Source: Dendrophyllia cribrosa (lineage: Eukaryota > Cnidaria > Anthozoa > Scleractinia > Dendrophylliidae). Taken from it: a stretch of 64,000 nt of DNA. Shown here in pieces: positions 38,301-48,918 of this stretch. The stretch spans positions 28,282,932 to 28,346,931 of the forward strand of contig JAJLRJ010000008.1 in assembly GCA_024195265.1 (NCBI GenBank). Reading direction: 5' to 3'. The number at the start of each line of letters is the position of its first letter. The first letter of the stretch is position 1. The notes below the pieces were generated by a model. The model worked only from the letters and a program-made list of their open reading frames with translations, made no database searches and was not told the DNA's origin. Made by a program: the position numbers and the translations under genes.

Positions 38301-39539
38301 CTAGTACTGTACAGAATGCAGCTGCTTGTCCATGATGTTCATCTGTGAGTCTGAGATGGTGAAGATGTGGCAGTTTGCGTTTCCCGAGCCTGTGTCGTTT
38401 CGTTCGATCTCGAGTTGCACGCCATCCTGTGTGTTGACGAGCCGTTGGCCGTTGCCGTGCAGGGCTGTGTCAGCCATGGACCGCAGGTCAATCCAGAGAC
38501 CAAACTTGTTGCCTGTGAGATATTTGGTCAAGTTCATGTTAGGCCTGCCGCGCTGTGGCTTGAAGTATCGGAAGATTTCATTCCACATGTCAGTACCACT
38601 GATGCCGTCGTTGTAGATCCTGTTTGGAACACCGTTGACTGTGACCTTCACTTTGGTGATGTCGGGATTGAAATAGTTCTCAGAGTCCCTGGCACCGTGT
38701 AGGGTTGATGAACAGCAAGAGGATGCCCTTGAGAGATTTGCGCTGTGGGTTAACCCGAAGATTCAGCCGAGTGTCACCACTTTTGAGAAGGGATGCACCC
38801 GATCTCGCATTACGAGGTCATAAGCGAACTCCTTGCCGCTAGTGTAAGAGCTTGTTGCTTCGTCGGCCAGCTCCTTACTTCTGATCGTCTCATACTCCAG
38901 CTGGATGTTTTCCAGCTTGTACACGAGCTTGCTTGTGTCTGAGCCCGGACAACTTGGTTTGCGGGGGCAAGGGTTAGTTCGAAGACCAGATCGTTATATA
39001 ACGCTTGGGTATATGATTCCGTGATCAGTTAAGATTTGGTGATCCAGTTTGATGCGATACTTATTCTTGTATATTGTCTCCAGCTTGGTTTCCGCATCCA
39101 CGCCTGAGGTCTTCTTGTCGCCAGCACCAGAGCGAATCTTACACAAATCCACACTCTGGATGCCCTCCATAAGCATATTTTCCCGCTCATCGGTTGATTT
39201 GAATAGGTCTTCGAAGATCTTGTAGATGTCGTACCCAACCGTGTCCTGGACAGTGGTGGCGGCAAACTTTACAACGAACCTGTCCACCAGGGCCCGAGAA
39301 ACATTTTGCACGAGATAGTTGTTAGCGTGGCCGGCGGAGAGATTGATGTTAAACACCAGTGCAAGTGAGCCGGACACAATGACATCGTGCTCGCCCAGCT
39401 TGGGCACCGAGACGTACAGTGTCTCGCCGGGGTTGGCCTCAGAAGGGTTGAATGTGATGCGCTTAACGGTTCGCTCTGCCTTCATGGCGCCCAGTGTCTT
39501 TTCACTGTGAGATGGAAGTAAATTCGGTTGCACAGCCAT
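38301..39539 (-). pseudogene. Polinton capsid protein (major capsid candidate), broken
   Basis: ATG at 39,539 (MAVQPNLLPSHSEKTLG). An intact N-terminal 181 codons end at 38,994, then a frame-broken middle (fragments of YETIRS-type, SSGKEFAYD-type and INLRVNPQ-type sequence, 38,650-38,990), then an intact C-terminal 116 codons ending ISDSQMNIMDKQLHSVQY. The whole matches a capsid family I recall from coral Polintons, just over 400 aa. Motifs such as LWIDLRSMADTALHG and RLVNTQDGVQLEIER support this. The double-jelly-roll assignment is inference from family and position. Confidence 0.6.
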
Positions 39540-39580
39540 GGTATATATTTGTGTTTTTAAAATTTATATTTTATATCATC

Positions 39581-41064
39581 ATGGCAACAGGCGGAGTCGA
39601 AGCCGATCCAACTAAGACAACTGAGGAAACCAGTCGCACCCCAGACACAGGGGATGAGGATGGTGACGATGACGAGGTTGAAGTCAGGTGGAATGAAATG
39701 TCAGAAGAAGAACGGCAAGAAGTCCAACGACGATGGACCCAGGACCAAGACACCGGTCCCGACACCACGCGACCCTTTGAACCAGGCGGTACATCCACCC
39801 CATATCGTCCTGTTGGCGAGCATATTGAAATGCATACAATGCCTCACGAACAAAGTGGGCTGCCAGGTGACCCTTTAGAAGCCCCTCTTCTTGGAGAAAT
39901 CATAGACGGAAATGAAAAAGCAGAGAGAATAGATAAAGCCATTGACTGGATCAAAGGGCGCTTTCCAAAAGTAAACCTCGCGAAATTACCCCCAATTTCT
40001 ATCGCGGTAAACAAAAAGGAAATACAGACAGAATTGCTTCCTTGGGCCCAAAAGGCGGTGAAACTCTCATTTTTAAGAAAGATGGGAAGGGGGACTTTAT
40101 GAAATCGTTCACAGACAAGTTCAAAGATTCTCTTGGTCCAAGCGCTGAAGAGCTTCTCTCTGAAGACAATGCATCAATAAGGGAAGAAAGACAAAGATTG
40201 CAGGAGGCAGAAAAACAACTGAAGGAGAATGAAAGGATTGCTGTGGAACAACAACAAGCAGCAAATGAGGTGCAAAACCTCAGAAACAGAATTGAGCAAA
40301 CTCAAGCGAGGGTGGAGGCTCTGGAGCAGGAACACGGTTCAAGCGTTGAAAATCAAGCCGAGATAGACCGCCTAAAACTGCTGAAAAAGAATCTTCAACG
40401 AGATCTTGAAAACTAGAAAAAAGGATTAGGGGCCCTGCAAAAAATACAAAAACAACGAGCCCAAGAACAGGCAAAGGCGGACAAATCCAGAACACGCCTT
40501 TCTGCTAAGGTGAAGGAAAGAAATGAAGTTGAAGCAGGGCTAAACTCAACTAAACCACTTGATGAGTTAAACGAAAGAGAAGTCAAGCTTTGAACGGCAG
40601 AACGCTGAAGACAAGCGCGTGATTGAGGATGAGAACACTTCTCCCTCTGAAAGAGAAGCCGCGGAAGCCCGGGTTGCTGAGCGAGAAGAAGAGCTGGCAA
40701 GGCTCCGACCACAGGTTGAGGAGAGGAACAAGCCCTGCCTTTGAGAGAGAGGGTCAGAGAAATCTTCAAGAAATACGGATGGACCCTGCAAGCGATTGTT
40801 CTGGCAGCTGGCATCACCATCAGCGCTGTGGTACTCGCCACCTTGAATGGCCTGGCAAAGGCCACCAAGGCTATTGGAAATGGGCTTAAAGAGCTTGGCA
40901 AAAAGGCAGCTAACGCCCTGCCTGGCCTCATTGGTTCAATTGTGAGCTTCATCTTCAAAGCGGCTGGGTCGGTCATCTCCTTTCTGGGTGAACACGCCTG
41001 GCTGCTCATCCTTGCCGTGGTGGCCTTCCTTGTTGAAAGGATCACCAAGCGTGCGAAGTCTTGA
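39581..41064 (+). pseudogene. Coiled-coil membrane virion protein, broken
   Basis: ATG at 39,581 after TTTATATTTTATATCATC. Acidic N-terminus (DTGDEDGDDDEVEV), then at least four frame breaks or stops (near 40,040, 40,416, 40,590, 40,742). The parts in order: GPKGGETLIF; a long Glu/Gln/Arg coiled coil (~40,150-40,720); a cationic amphipathic start (VREIFKKYGWTLQAIVLAAG) and repeated membrane segments with GLKELGKKAA between them, ending LLILAVVAFLVERI. The layout is a recurrent large virion-associated protein of coral Polintons; role unknown. Confidence 0.55.
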
Positions 41065-41068
41065 ACAC

Positions 41069-42720
41069 TTATCTCGACCAAACGAAAAGCCCTGCCAAAG
41101 TATGCGCACCCACAGCAATGAGTGCCTTGTTTACGTGATGTGAGTCGGGCTGTGGTGTGGGTGTGGGGGTTGGTTTGGGTGCGATGCCCTGTGCCTGTGT
41201 GGCCGGTTTATGTATCGGGTTTGATGGGTGACTGTTTGGTGGATTGATCTTTGTTGGGCCACCGTCCATGAGGCGAAGTGAGGCTTTTTTGTGCCCAGAT
41301 TAACATCATTGTTCACACCCAGCTTCATCCCTTGCGTTGCCTCCTGTAGATTGTTGTTATACCCGATCACGCTCTCTGTGTTGATAATCATGCGCGATGG
41401 CATGAGCCAGCTTCCGGGCGCTGTCGCAAAGTCTAAGCGCACTTTCGTTGCTTGGATGGCTTGGATGGCTTGTGAACCAAGAATGCAGTACACAAAGACC
41501 TCGATTGATTGGTTCATACGCGCGAGCCCTGGCTGTGTTAGCCCCTGTGCGTAATTTGGCACAAAGTGCTCGAACTGGGTGTCCGCCCCTTGGTCGTTGC
41601 GGACGAAAGATATTCCATTGGCGCGAAAGTTGGGGTCTTTTCTGTCAGTCACGCGCTCATCATTGAACAGAGCTAGATCGGGGTCTGGATAGGTGTAATC
41701 GGTAGAGATGTTGCCCTCTCCATAAGCCCGAATGTAGACATTCCCAAGCCCGTGGTTCTTACCGTATGTGAAACGGAAGTCAGAACTGGGGTCGATACCG
41801 AACTCTATGCAAATCTTCTTGTACGCGTCGATGTTGTACTTGTTGTCTTTCTGGTTGAATGGGGGGTCGTCTGGCAAAGCACTCACGCTTTGTTCCCCGC
41901 CCATCTTGTAAAGAATTCGCCTTGTTGTGAAATAAACGTGAAACCGGTAAAACGACCGGAGCTGGGGGGTTAGGGATAGACTGGAGTTCTTATCGAAGAG
42001 AATGTCACGCGAGATTCCGCAGCCGGTTGTTGCACACCACAGTGCGAAGGAGAGTTGTTGTGGCCAAAAACTCATATGCGGGCCACCCATCCACTTTCGG
42101 CCGTATTTCGCGGTTGTGAATGAAATCTGTGTGTCCCTGAAGATATTTCTGTATTTCGTTGTGAAATAATCAGTTGGCGTGACGTAAATCTTTTGCGCTT
42201 CGTCGTTCAAGATTGCGCCAATCATCATGTCTTTGTCTATTGTGGTGGAGAAAGCAACAGCTGGGATTGACTTTTCTGGTTGCCCCAACGATAACTGATA
42301 AGGGAAACCACCGTCATAATGAAGGCCAAGAGCGTCTCTCATGGCTTGAGTCCAATCTTTGTGGGGTATTTCTGTAACGAGTGCAAATGAGCCTTGACCC
42401 TCTTTGTAAAGCACTTCCCCTGTGGCGGTTTTGTGGTCGTCGCCAAACTCTACTTGCACTTCAAAGTGTGACATATCGGCGCGAGGGAAACGCTTTTTGA
42501 AGTCTGATATCGCCTTGGCCTTGGCCGCGGCAGAGAGCCTGGCAGCCTCCGGCGAACTCAACCAAGCCATTTCAGGCTCTGGGGGTGGCTTTGACTTTTT
42601 TACATGGCTATAGGCGTTTGGAGGCGAATAAAAAGGGGGTGGGGGCTCGTAATTGCGGCCGCCAATTTTTATACCAAGATTTGAATTAGGAAAAATTCCA
42701 CCTGGCCGTCTGCCAAACAT
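41069..42720 (-). pseudogene. Large virion protein (second capsid candidate), one frameshift
   Basis: ATG at 42,720 after TAAAACATAAATATATACAATC. About 476 residues are continuous (FGRRPGGIFPNSNLG, SNSLQ-free aromatic-rich core, WMGGPHMSFWPQQL), then a frame slip in the T run near 41,286. The -1-strand alternate frame 41,069-41,269 continues with a Pro/His-rich linker and a C-terminal hydrophobic segment (ALIAVGAHTLAGLFV). Soluble, beta-rich character suggests a capsid or penton-base-like protein. I do not recognise a named domain. Confidence 0.5.
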
Positions 42721-42750
42721 GATTGTATATATTTATGTTTTAAAAAGTCA

Positions 42751-42767
42751 TTATATATACCGCAATC
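42751..42767 (+). promoter_or_regulatory. Divergent TATATATA promoter pair
   Basis: Between the starts at 42,720 (-) and 42,768 (+) lie GTATATATTTATG (serving the minus gene) and ATTATATATACC (serving the plus gene), each ~5-10 bases from its ATG. The gap is only 47 bases, so both promoters must sit here. Confidence 0.55.
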
Positions 42768-43442
42768 ATGGTTGTGTTAACAATCGTCACACCTTCGAAC
42801 CCTCACACGATCTACTTCGATCACCCACTTCCGAAACCGAGATACATACGGCTTGTCTCTTGCTCAATTTTAAACTCGTGGCATAATTTGAAGCAAAGAG
42901 GACAAATATCAGTAAAACCATTAAGCTCGGGGACCCAATCCGTTATAATTGACATTGAGCCTGGTTTTTACACTCCTAGTACTTTGGCAAGAACGATAAT
43001 TGATAAATACGCAGAAGAGAATATTGAGATAAATGTAAAACCATATACATCTCTTGGCGCTTTGGTGATTTTGAACCCAGGTGGTAAATATCTAATAGGT
43101 CTTTCCAATAATCTCAGATTATTATTTGGCAATGACACACAAACACCCAGTCATATAACCACCAAAAAATTCACATCACCAAGCACTTACTTTATCCACT
43201 GTGATCTGGTTGATAAAGAGCAGAACTTACTCAATGGTAAGCCTTCGACAGTTTTGGCTCGATTTGATGTTCGTGGAAAGCCCTTTGAGAAGGTTTATTA
43301 CGAGACAACACAACAGAACGTCTTGCGTGACGTCTCGTCTGGTGATTATGTAAACAGCATAACACTGTCAGTGAGGGATGAGAACAATGACCTCTTCAAC
43401 TTCAATGACGCGCCTTTGGAATTTGAAGTTGAGATAAATTAA
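42768..43442 (+). CDS. Minor capsid / penton-like protein
   Basis: 224 aa, beta-rich, no signal peptide. The C-terminal half (YFIHCDLVDKEQNLLNGKPS, LARFDVRGKPFEKVYYE, VNSITLSVRDENNDLF, PLEFEVEIN) is the conserved end of the Polinton penton (single jelly-roll) family as I remember it. Intact; ATG preceded by TATATATACCGCAATC. Likely forms capsid vertices with the capsid protein at 38,301-39,539. Confidence 0.7.
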   Translation: MVVLTIVTPSNPHTIYFDHPLPKPRYIRLVSCSILNSWHNLKQRGQISVKPLSSGTQSVIIDIEPGFYTPSTLARTIIDKYAEENIEINVKPYTSLGALVILNPGGKYLIGLSNNLRLLFGNDTQTPSHITTKKFTSPSTYFIHCDLVDKEQNLLNGKPSTVLARFDVRGKPFEKVYYETTQQNVLRDVSSGDYVNSITLSVRDENNDLFNFNDAPLEFEVEIN

Positions 43443-43465
43443 AAAATCATATATATACCCACGCC

Positions 43466-44170
43466 ATGAGTTCTGCCAATGTGCTTCCATCGGCCCCCGA
43501 ATACAGCGAGACACAACAGCTATACCCTGTGCGTGAGATCACTCAAATCAATGCAGAAGATTTCAGGCTCAAAGAATTCAAAGATTTCTCAAAGATTTCT
43601 GACTTTCTTAAGGAGTTGTCTGACGAAGCCGAGCATTACCGTCAGGTCGCAAAGAAATATAAACGAACCCAATCCTTAGTTCATTACTCGGCGGTTGGCC
43701 TTGGGTCGCTTTCTGTTGGGCTGTCATCAGGGGCCCTTGCCACTGCATTGACTGGGTTCGGAATTGTTGCAAGTCCAGCACTTGCCGGCGTTGCAACGCT
43801 TTGTGGGCTGTCCTCAGTTGGTTTTACAGCTGCCAACAAACGGTTAGAGCGGAAAGTGACCAAACACGAGAAGATCTATACACTGGCACTGGCTAAACGA
43901 AACACTGTCAATGAGCTAATCTCAAAGGCTCTGGAAGACAAGAGGATCAGTGATGCAGAATTCACCATAATTACTCGTGAGGTGGAAAAATATCACGAAC
44001 TCAAAGCCGCAATCAGGGATGGTGTTAAGGCAAAAAAAGACGTTGGCACTCAAACACAAGCTCCAGACCTCGAGAAACTCAAAAACGAACTTCGCAAGGA
44101 AGTCAAACAAGAGTTTCAAAAAAAGATAAGTCTTCTCACCGCAGCATCCAAGTGCGATTTGAGAAACTAA
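43466..44170 (+). CDS. Polinton two-TM hypothetical protein
   Basis: 234 aa. N-terminal ~60 residues soluble, then a Gly/Ser/Ala-rich membrane hairpin (HYSAVGLGSLSVGLSSGALA, GIVASPALAGVATLCGL, residues ~72-115), then a conserved helical part (VTKHEKIYTLALAKRNTVNE, ISDAEFTIITREVEKY) and a charged coiled-coil tail. Common neighbour of the penton gene in coral Polintons from memory. Start follows ATCATATATATACCCACGCC. Intact; function unknown. Confidence 0.6.
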   Translation: MSSANVLPSAPEYSETQQLYPVREITQINAEDFRLKEFKDFSKISDFLKELSDEAEHYRQVAKKYKRTQSLVHYSAVGLGSLSVGLSSGALATALTGFGIVASPALAGVATLCGLSSVGFTAANKRLERKVTKHEKIYTLALAKRNTVNELISKALEDKRISDAEFTIITREVEKYHELKAAIRDGVKAKKDVGTQTQAPDLEKLKNELRKEVKQEFQKKISLLTAASKCDLRN

Positions 44171-44245
44171 ACTCTGGATTTAACCTCTACATTTCGAAGG
44201 ATAAATCCTTTGCGTCCAATTGAATACACAACACGGTGTATATCC

Positions 44246-44947
44246 ATGGAGAAGTTCGTTAAACAACTGGCTGATGTTCGGTCCTTGGACACTAAAGGCG
44301 AATACAAAGCCAAACTCGATGAGCTTGATAAAGAATACAAATTTATCCTCCTGCGCTCACTCGACAATTACAACAAGGAAATACGGCGTTCAAACCTACC
44401 AGAACGCCTTCATCACATCAAGGAGTGTCTTTCTCCCGAGGCACAATACCCCCCACACTTACCTTTCACCCTTTGGAATGAAAGGATAAAAGCTTGCCAA
44501 AACTGCAAAGGCAAATTAAACCTCAGGATGTTTTCATCAGAACTTTGCTGTGAGGACTGCGGGCTCTTAGAGCCTCTGGATGGTGTGACCTTCGATTATA
44601 ACGAGCTCTATGGTGGTGATTACAAAGTTACAAAAAAAAGAATGTCCACCAAACACTGCAACTTCAAAAGCTATCTCAACAAACATCTGAAAATTTGTGA
44701 ACCCTACGTCTGCTTGTCCTCCGAAGAAATACAACATGCAAATGATTCCTTCAAATTCATTGAAGAATATCTACCGAAAAGAATCTCTATGCCATTTGTA
44801 GCCAACAAAATCTTGGATCCAATTGTACAAAAATATCCACAACGGGATATTGTCAATTACTTCCGGCTACCAGTCCCAGAAAAATCACTTTGGAAACACG
44901 AACAAAGCTGGAAGATAATGCTTGAAAAGATGGGTCACGTTGAGTGA
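44246..44947 (+). CDS. VLTF3-like late transcription factor candidate
   Basis: 233 aa from the ATG at 44,246, which follows GGTGTATATCC. A helical N-terminal half is followed by a zinc ribbon (CQNCKGKL...CCEDCG, residues ~90-120) and a conserved Lys/Tyr/His-containing region (YKVTKKRMSTKHCNFKSYLN). This is the layout of poxvirus-type late transcription factor 3 homologues found across NCLDVs and some Polintons. If right, it would act on the TATATATA-type promoters of the capsid genes. Intact. The C-terminus overlaps the convergent F-box-like gene by 13 bases. Confidence is limited because the match is by motif layout only. Confidence 0.55.
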   Translation: MEKFVKQLADVRSLDTKGEYKAKLDELDKEYKFILLRSLDNYNKEIRRSNLPERLHHIKECLSPEAQYPPHLPFTLWNERIKACQNCKGKLNLRMFSSELCCEDCGLLEPLDGVTFDYNELYGGDYKVTKKRMSTKHCNFKSYLNKHLKICEPYVCLSSEEIQHANDSFKFIEEYLPKRISMPFVANKILDPIVQKYPQRDIVNYFRLPVPEKSLWKHEQSWKIMLEKMGHVE

Positions 44948-45309
44948 GCACTGCCATTGAAACTTTCGTGAGCACTTGGATCGTCATAATCTTCCTCGTC
45001 ATCACTGCCGATATCTGTATGCAGTAATGCCCACTGTATACATCTATAAGGCGGCATGCCAGGACAAATGGCTCGGTGTCTGCCCATGTCCACTTCTGGT
45101 GAGAAGAGTTCTTGACATTTATCACATGTTTGTGAAGTGAATATAGGGAAATAGCAATCGTTTTGCCAGTGATAATGATTTTTTATTGAACGGCATACAG
45201 ATTTCATCCTGCATTGATGAAGGGGCCTTGCAGCCAATTCAAGGATGTAATCTTGAATCATGTCTGGCAAATAATCCCAATGAGATTCACCAAAAGACAG
45301 TTGCTCCAT
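44935..45309 (-). CDS. F-box-like / zinc-finger protein
   Basis: 124 aa from ATG at 45,309 (MEQLSFGESHWDYLP). Residues ~10-45 (WDYLPDMIQDYILELAARPL, then MKSVCRSIKNH) look like an F-box helix set; a C2H2-type pair follows (CDKCQELF...HRAIC). The tail is acidic. F-box proteins in viruses and Polintons would link host SCF ubiquitin ligases to targets; target unknown. TATACC-type strings precede the start. Intact. Confidence 0.5.
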   Translation of the reverse strand: MEQLSFGESHWDYLPDMIQDYILELAARPLHQCRMKSVCRSIKNHYHWQNDCYFPIFTSQTCDKCQELFSPEVDMGRHRAICPGMPPYRCIQWALLHTDIGSDDEEDYDDPSAHESFNGSAHST

Positions 45310-45313
45310 TGGC

Positions 45314-46463
45314 TCAGTTGAGGTATAGACTGGGGTATATTTTTTCAATTGACTCCATTTTTGAGTTTAAGAAGGATTCCAACACTGCACTGTCATCACC
45401 CAAATTGTTTGGAACTGTTTTGACAGGGGCGGTTTGTTGGATGCTTTTCTCTTCAGAGTATTCTGTTATCTTTTTTCGAAGGCTTGCCAAGCTGTTATGA
45501 AAACGCTCGACTGTCGTTTGAATATTGCTCAAAAAGTTTGTTTGCTTTGGTGCCCAAATCTCAGTTATATCCAGGAGCTTCCAGGCGAACATAGCCACTG
45601 GTTTAGGCCCTTCTGAACCATCTGAAAACACTTTTTGCATATGGGTGTAACGCAAAAACTCCTCATCTTCGTCCTGTTTTTTAAACAACATCCTGACAGC
45701 ACCATAACAACACCATATGTCCTTCTCAGTAATGGAAGACATAATTCTCTCAAATGATTGTTTTGATTCGAGTGAACCGACATCGATGATTGCCTTTTGA
45801 TTTCTTGTTATCGTCCGTTTGCTAAATAAATAACAAACTCCCCACGCAAGTGTTGTGTCACACTTCGTTTTGTATTTTTTCCCTCCGTTGAGAAACTGAT
45901 TGTGTTCTAAACTTTGATCAATCTGGTTTAAAGAACACAATCTAAAATAGCCGTCAACAAACAAGCCTTTGTTTACCATGTCACCGCTCAAAGCAAGCCC
46001 TGTTTGTATCTGATCGCTGTAATAGCCAGGAATTCTGTTCATGGCTATTTTCCGCTTGAACGGACATTTAAACTCTAACAAGCTTAAGCCGTTATCTTTG
46101 TCTAGAAAATATCCGTCTGGACTGCAAGTGACCTTTCGATAAAGTGGATGATCTCTTGCTAGATTAAGAGAGATGCTGTGACCAAAAACGGAAACAGAAT
46201 GTTTTTGCTCAAAATACTTGCGTATAATCGGCTCGAACAGATTGCCCCAGGTACAAGCCGCATTGTTGAGCATATCTGTTGGCTGTATTTTCTTCATGAG
46301 CAAGCTGTGCCGTGGATTCAAACGGCGACGACCCTGTCAAGGCAGAAATCTCTGATGCACCGATGGAGTTTTGTCTGGCTCTCACCCAGTCGGCGCTCTT
46401 TTGTTTCAAACCAGTGTTTCTCGATTTGAGAAAGTTCATGAACGCTTGTGTTGTCGCCATCAT
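45314..46463 (-). pseudogene. YqaJ/lambda-exonuclease-like nuclease, frameshifted
   Basis: N-terminal part 46,209-46,463 (RARQNSIGASEISALTGSSP) and main part 45,314-46,321 (TWGNLFEPIIRKYFEQ; CSPDGYFLD; LLEFKCPFKRK; YYSDQIQTGLAL) are in different frames, overlapping near 46,210-46,320. The D...ExK triad of the PD-(D/E)XK fold is present in SPDG and EFKC. Such recombination exonucleases process element or host DNA ends. The start ATG overlaps the upstream gene's stop (ATGA), suggesting coupled expression. One frame break only. Confidence 0.75.
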
Positions 46464-47016
46464 TGATATACAAAGTTCAGGCGTTTTTTCAATTGATAAT
46501 AACCACTCAACTCAGTTTGAAACGTTGCGAGTGATGTCTCGCCTTCGATGAAATCCGAAACAAAGCTCGAATCTCGAATTCTGGGTAAGGGGTCGAGAGC
46601 CTCCAGGCTTTTGTTTGTCAGATGTTCTTGTTCTTGCTCGTCAAGCCAGGCATTCAGATCATGCTGGCTTGTTTGCAAAAACATCTCGAACAACCTCACG
46701 CTGTATAAAAACTCGAGTTTCTTTTCGCGAGAGGGCAACCATTTCTTAAGTGTCTGGAAACCGTTTGTCGACACAATCTTCGATTGCAGCCGGGACAAAT
46801 CTCTTTCGGTCGTGGTTCTGTTCGCAGATTCTTACAAGCGTATTTTTGATGCTCAACAAGAGAATGACCTTGGGTGAAGTTTAAAGCACAATATCTGCAA
46901 GGGTTGTATTCGAACGTCCCTTTGTTCTTTGCATATAAGTCATCACCTTCTTTCAACTCAATTCCCCTCATTTTCAAAAACGCAACGGCAGTCATTGGTT
47001 CGTTGACGAGGGGCAT
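46460..47016 (-). pseudogene. Two-zinc-finger protein next to right TIR, frameshifted
   Basis: ATG at 47,016 (MPLVNEPMTAVAFLKMRGI). Residues ~40-85 carry two C2H2-like fingers (CRYCALNFTQGHSLVEHQKY, CPGCNRRLCRQTVSRHLRNG). The frame stops at 46,696; an overlapping frame continues to 46,460 with helical sequence (EFLYSVRLFEMFLQTS, LATFQTELSGYYQLKKR). Probably one DNA-binding protein broken by a single indel. First gene inside the right TIR, in the same operon-like run as the nuclease. Confidence 0.5.
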
Positions 47017-47040
47017 TGTCACCTTTATAAGGGGTGTAGA

Positions 47041-47265
47041 GATTTCTCCAATTGGTTACGTCTCGCTTGCCGTTGCGGGTGGGCTCGGGAAAAAAACGCA
47101 TTTGACCCTCTCTTACGGGGTTTGAGGGAGGGGTATCCAGAGTAGTGGGTGGGGGAAGGGCTCAAATACCAGTTTTCAAACCCCTAAATAAGTGGGCCGA
47201 ACGCGTGAGGCCCACTTATTTAGGGGTTTGAAAACTGGTATTTGAGCCATCCCCCACCCACTACT
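47041..47265. repeat. Right terminal inverted repeat with internal hairpin
   Basis: Reverse complement of the left TIR with a handful of differences (for example a C/T in CCTCCCTCAAACC and one extra T in the T run). The loop has the same orientation relative to the end as on the left. Confidence 0.9.
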
Positions 47266-47369
47266 GCGTTTTGCCGGCCGGGACCAGGGGAAGTATCCCC
47301 TGAACAGAGGTGATAATTACCAAGATTATATGAGTATTTTGCAAGCGGGGCCAAGAGTAGTGTCCCCTT
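47266..47369. repeat. Minisatellite, right flank of element 2
   Basis: GCGTTTTGCCGGCCGGGACCAGGG, GTGATAATTACCAAGATTATATG and AAGAGTAGTGTCCCCTTAA continue the array cut at 29,911. Confidence 0.8.
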
Positions 47370-47754
47370 AAAGGGGCTATGTCACCATTTTTAGCGTTAC
47401 TTTAAAAAGCCAAAATACATCTTTATATCAGTTAAAACCCAAAAATAATGGTCCAGTTTTGTTTAAAATTATTCTACTAGTGCTTTAAGAGTAAAAATAA
47501 GTGTCTTGGGCTGCAGATGGCCAGGATGGAAATGGATTGTATCTTGAAAAAATTGGGCCAATTTTTTCAAGTTTATCGCTTGTGTCTTAGAAAATTCGCC
47601 GAAACTCCGATTATGGTTTATTTTCTCTGCTAAAATTCACTTGATATCTTCCTGTTATTGTTCTTCAAGCATTTCGTGTACGACAAAGGTACTTAGTTTT
47701 AATTTGGGACGGTTTTGACCCGAAAACCTCAAAATCACCATGACATAGCTCCTT
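47370..47754. mobile_element. AAAGG-type MITE
   Basis: AAAGGGGCTATGTCACC at the left, ATGACATAGCTCCTT at the right; internal sequence ~80% like the copies in the peptide gene introns by eye. The most complete member. Confidence 0.75.
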
Positions 47755-48918
47755 CAACAGAGGTGACCAGGAGAAGAGTCCGCTTAATGTAGGTTCCAGC
47801 GTATGATTGAGAAGAATTAAAGGTAACAAGAAACATACCAAAAGGTTCGATATATGGTTTAATGTTTAATATTCAAATGCATACAATTTCAAAAGAAGGT
47901 GAATGAAATCGATTTTGATTAACAGCAAAGTGGAAACCCACCCCAAAATATTAGATAATCACGAGCACAAATCACGCGAGAGAGATTAAAATTAAATAGC
48001 GGATAATATATTTACATTTTCTATTCTCCTCCCATACCGTTGACACTCGCGCAAATCTTATCTTTCCACCCCTCTGAAAATACCTTACCCAAATTTTTCT
48101 TTAATATACAAGGAAATGCTTCTCCGAAGCAACGAGCGACACAAAGAAGGTTAAAAATTAAAATATTACTATAGCATTTCTGAACTGTAATCCCCCTTTT
48201 TTCGAAAACCCACGCGCGAAAAGCAGATAGCGCGCGCGACATTTCCTCTCTCTCTTTGGTTTTCATGGACAAAAGGAACACAAGCGCTCTAAAAATTCTT
48301 ATTAACTGCCTTACAGCATTAAAATCTTGAGAAGCAACTCCTTGTCGATTAATGGAACTGAACTAAACGATAAAATTACATCCTCACTCATCTATGCAAA
48401 TTATACGCTTACAACAAGAGACTTCATATGCATTTAACAATTACTGGTACAAAAAAATATATTAATAAGAAATGTGAATGTCATTGTCTATCCTGTGAAG
48501 TCAAATCGTGAACTTTGTCCATAAACTGTGGTCGCATTATTGAGCAATTTCTTCTTTTGTTACAAAAATTCAGAGCTTGTTTGCCGGGGCGTTTTTACAC
48601 CCCCAAACTATTATCGTCCAAGTAGGTTCACCTCGTTCAATCCGTAGAAGGAGACGTCCAGGCCGTACGCCTTCGTACGTACGCGTATTTCCTCCTCGTC
48701 AAACGTTCAGCGACAATGCGTCGCCGTTTCATAGCGTTTCTGTGTATCGTCCGCACGTTTCCGTCGTCGGGACAGATCGGAGTAACGTCGTACGTTCGTT
48801 CGTTCGTTAACCCGTCGGTTATGATCGGGTAGAGACGAAATCTCATCTCGTAACGTTTCGTTTGTACTCGGTTAGTGTACAACAGTCCAGTCACGTAAGC
48901 CCATTGTAAGAGGCGTTG
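47755..48918. other. NUP153 3' flank, no gene seen
   Basis: No supported ORF. Probably holds the 3' UTR of the minus-strand nucleoporin gene nearest 48,918; a clear poly-A signal was not pinned down. CG-containing GTACGTTCGTTCGTTCG lies near 48,790. Confidence 0.45.

Larger units (their letters stand above)
29912..47265. mobile_element. Polinton/Maverick element 2, complete with TIRs (17,354 bp)
   Basis: Both ends begin 5'-AGTAGTGGGTGGGGGATGG and stay nearly identical for ~225 bases (29,912-30,135 and 47,041-47,265). Flanks carry GCGTT on both sides (29,907-29,911; 47,266-47,270), a 5-bp target duplication close to the 5-6 bp usual for Polintons. Inside are PolB, integrase, packaging ATPase, capsid and penton-type genes, a VLTF3-like gene, an F-box-like gene and a YqaJ-type nuclease. 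More GC-rich than element 1 and the surrounding host DNA. Several ORFs are broken, so the copy is probably no longer autonomous. Confidence 0.92.
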
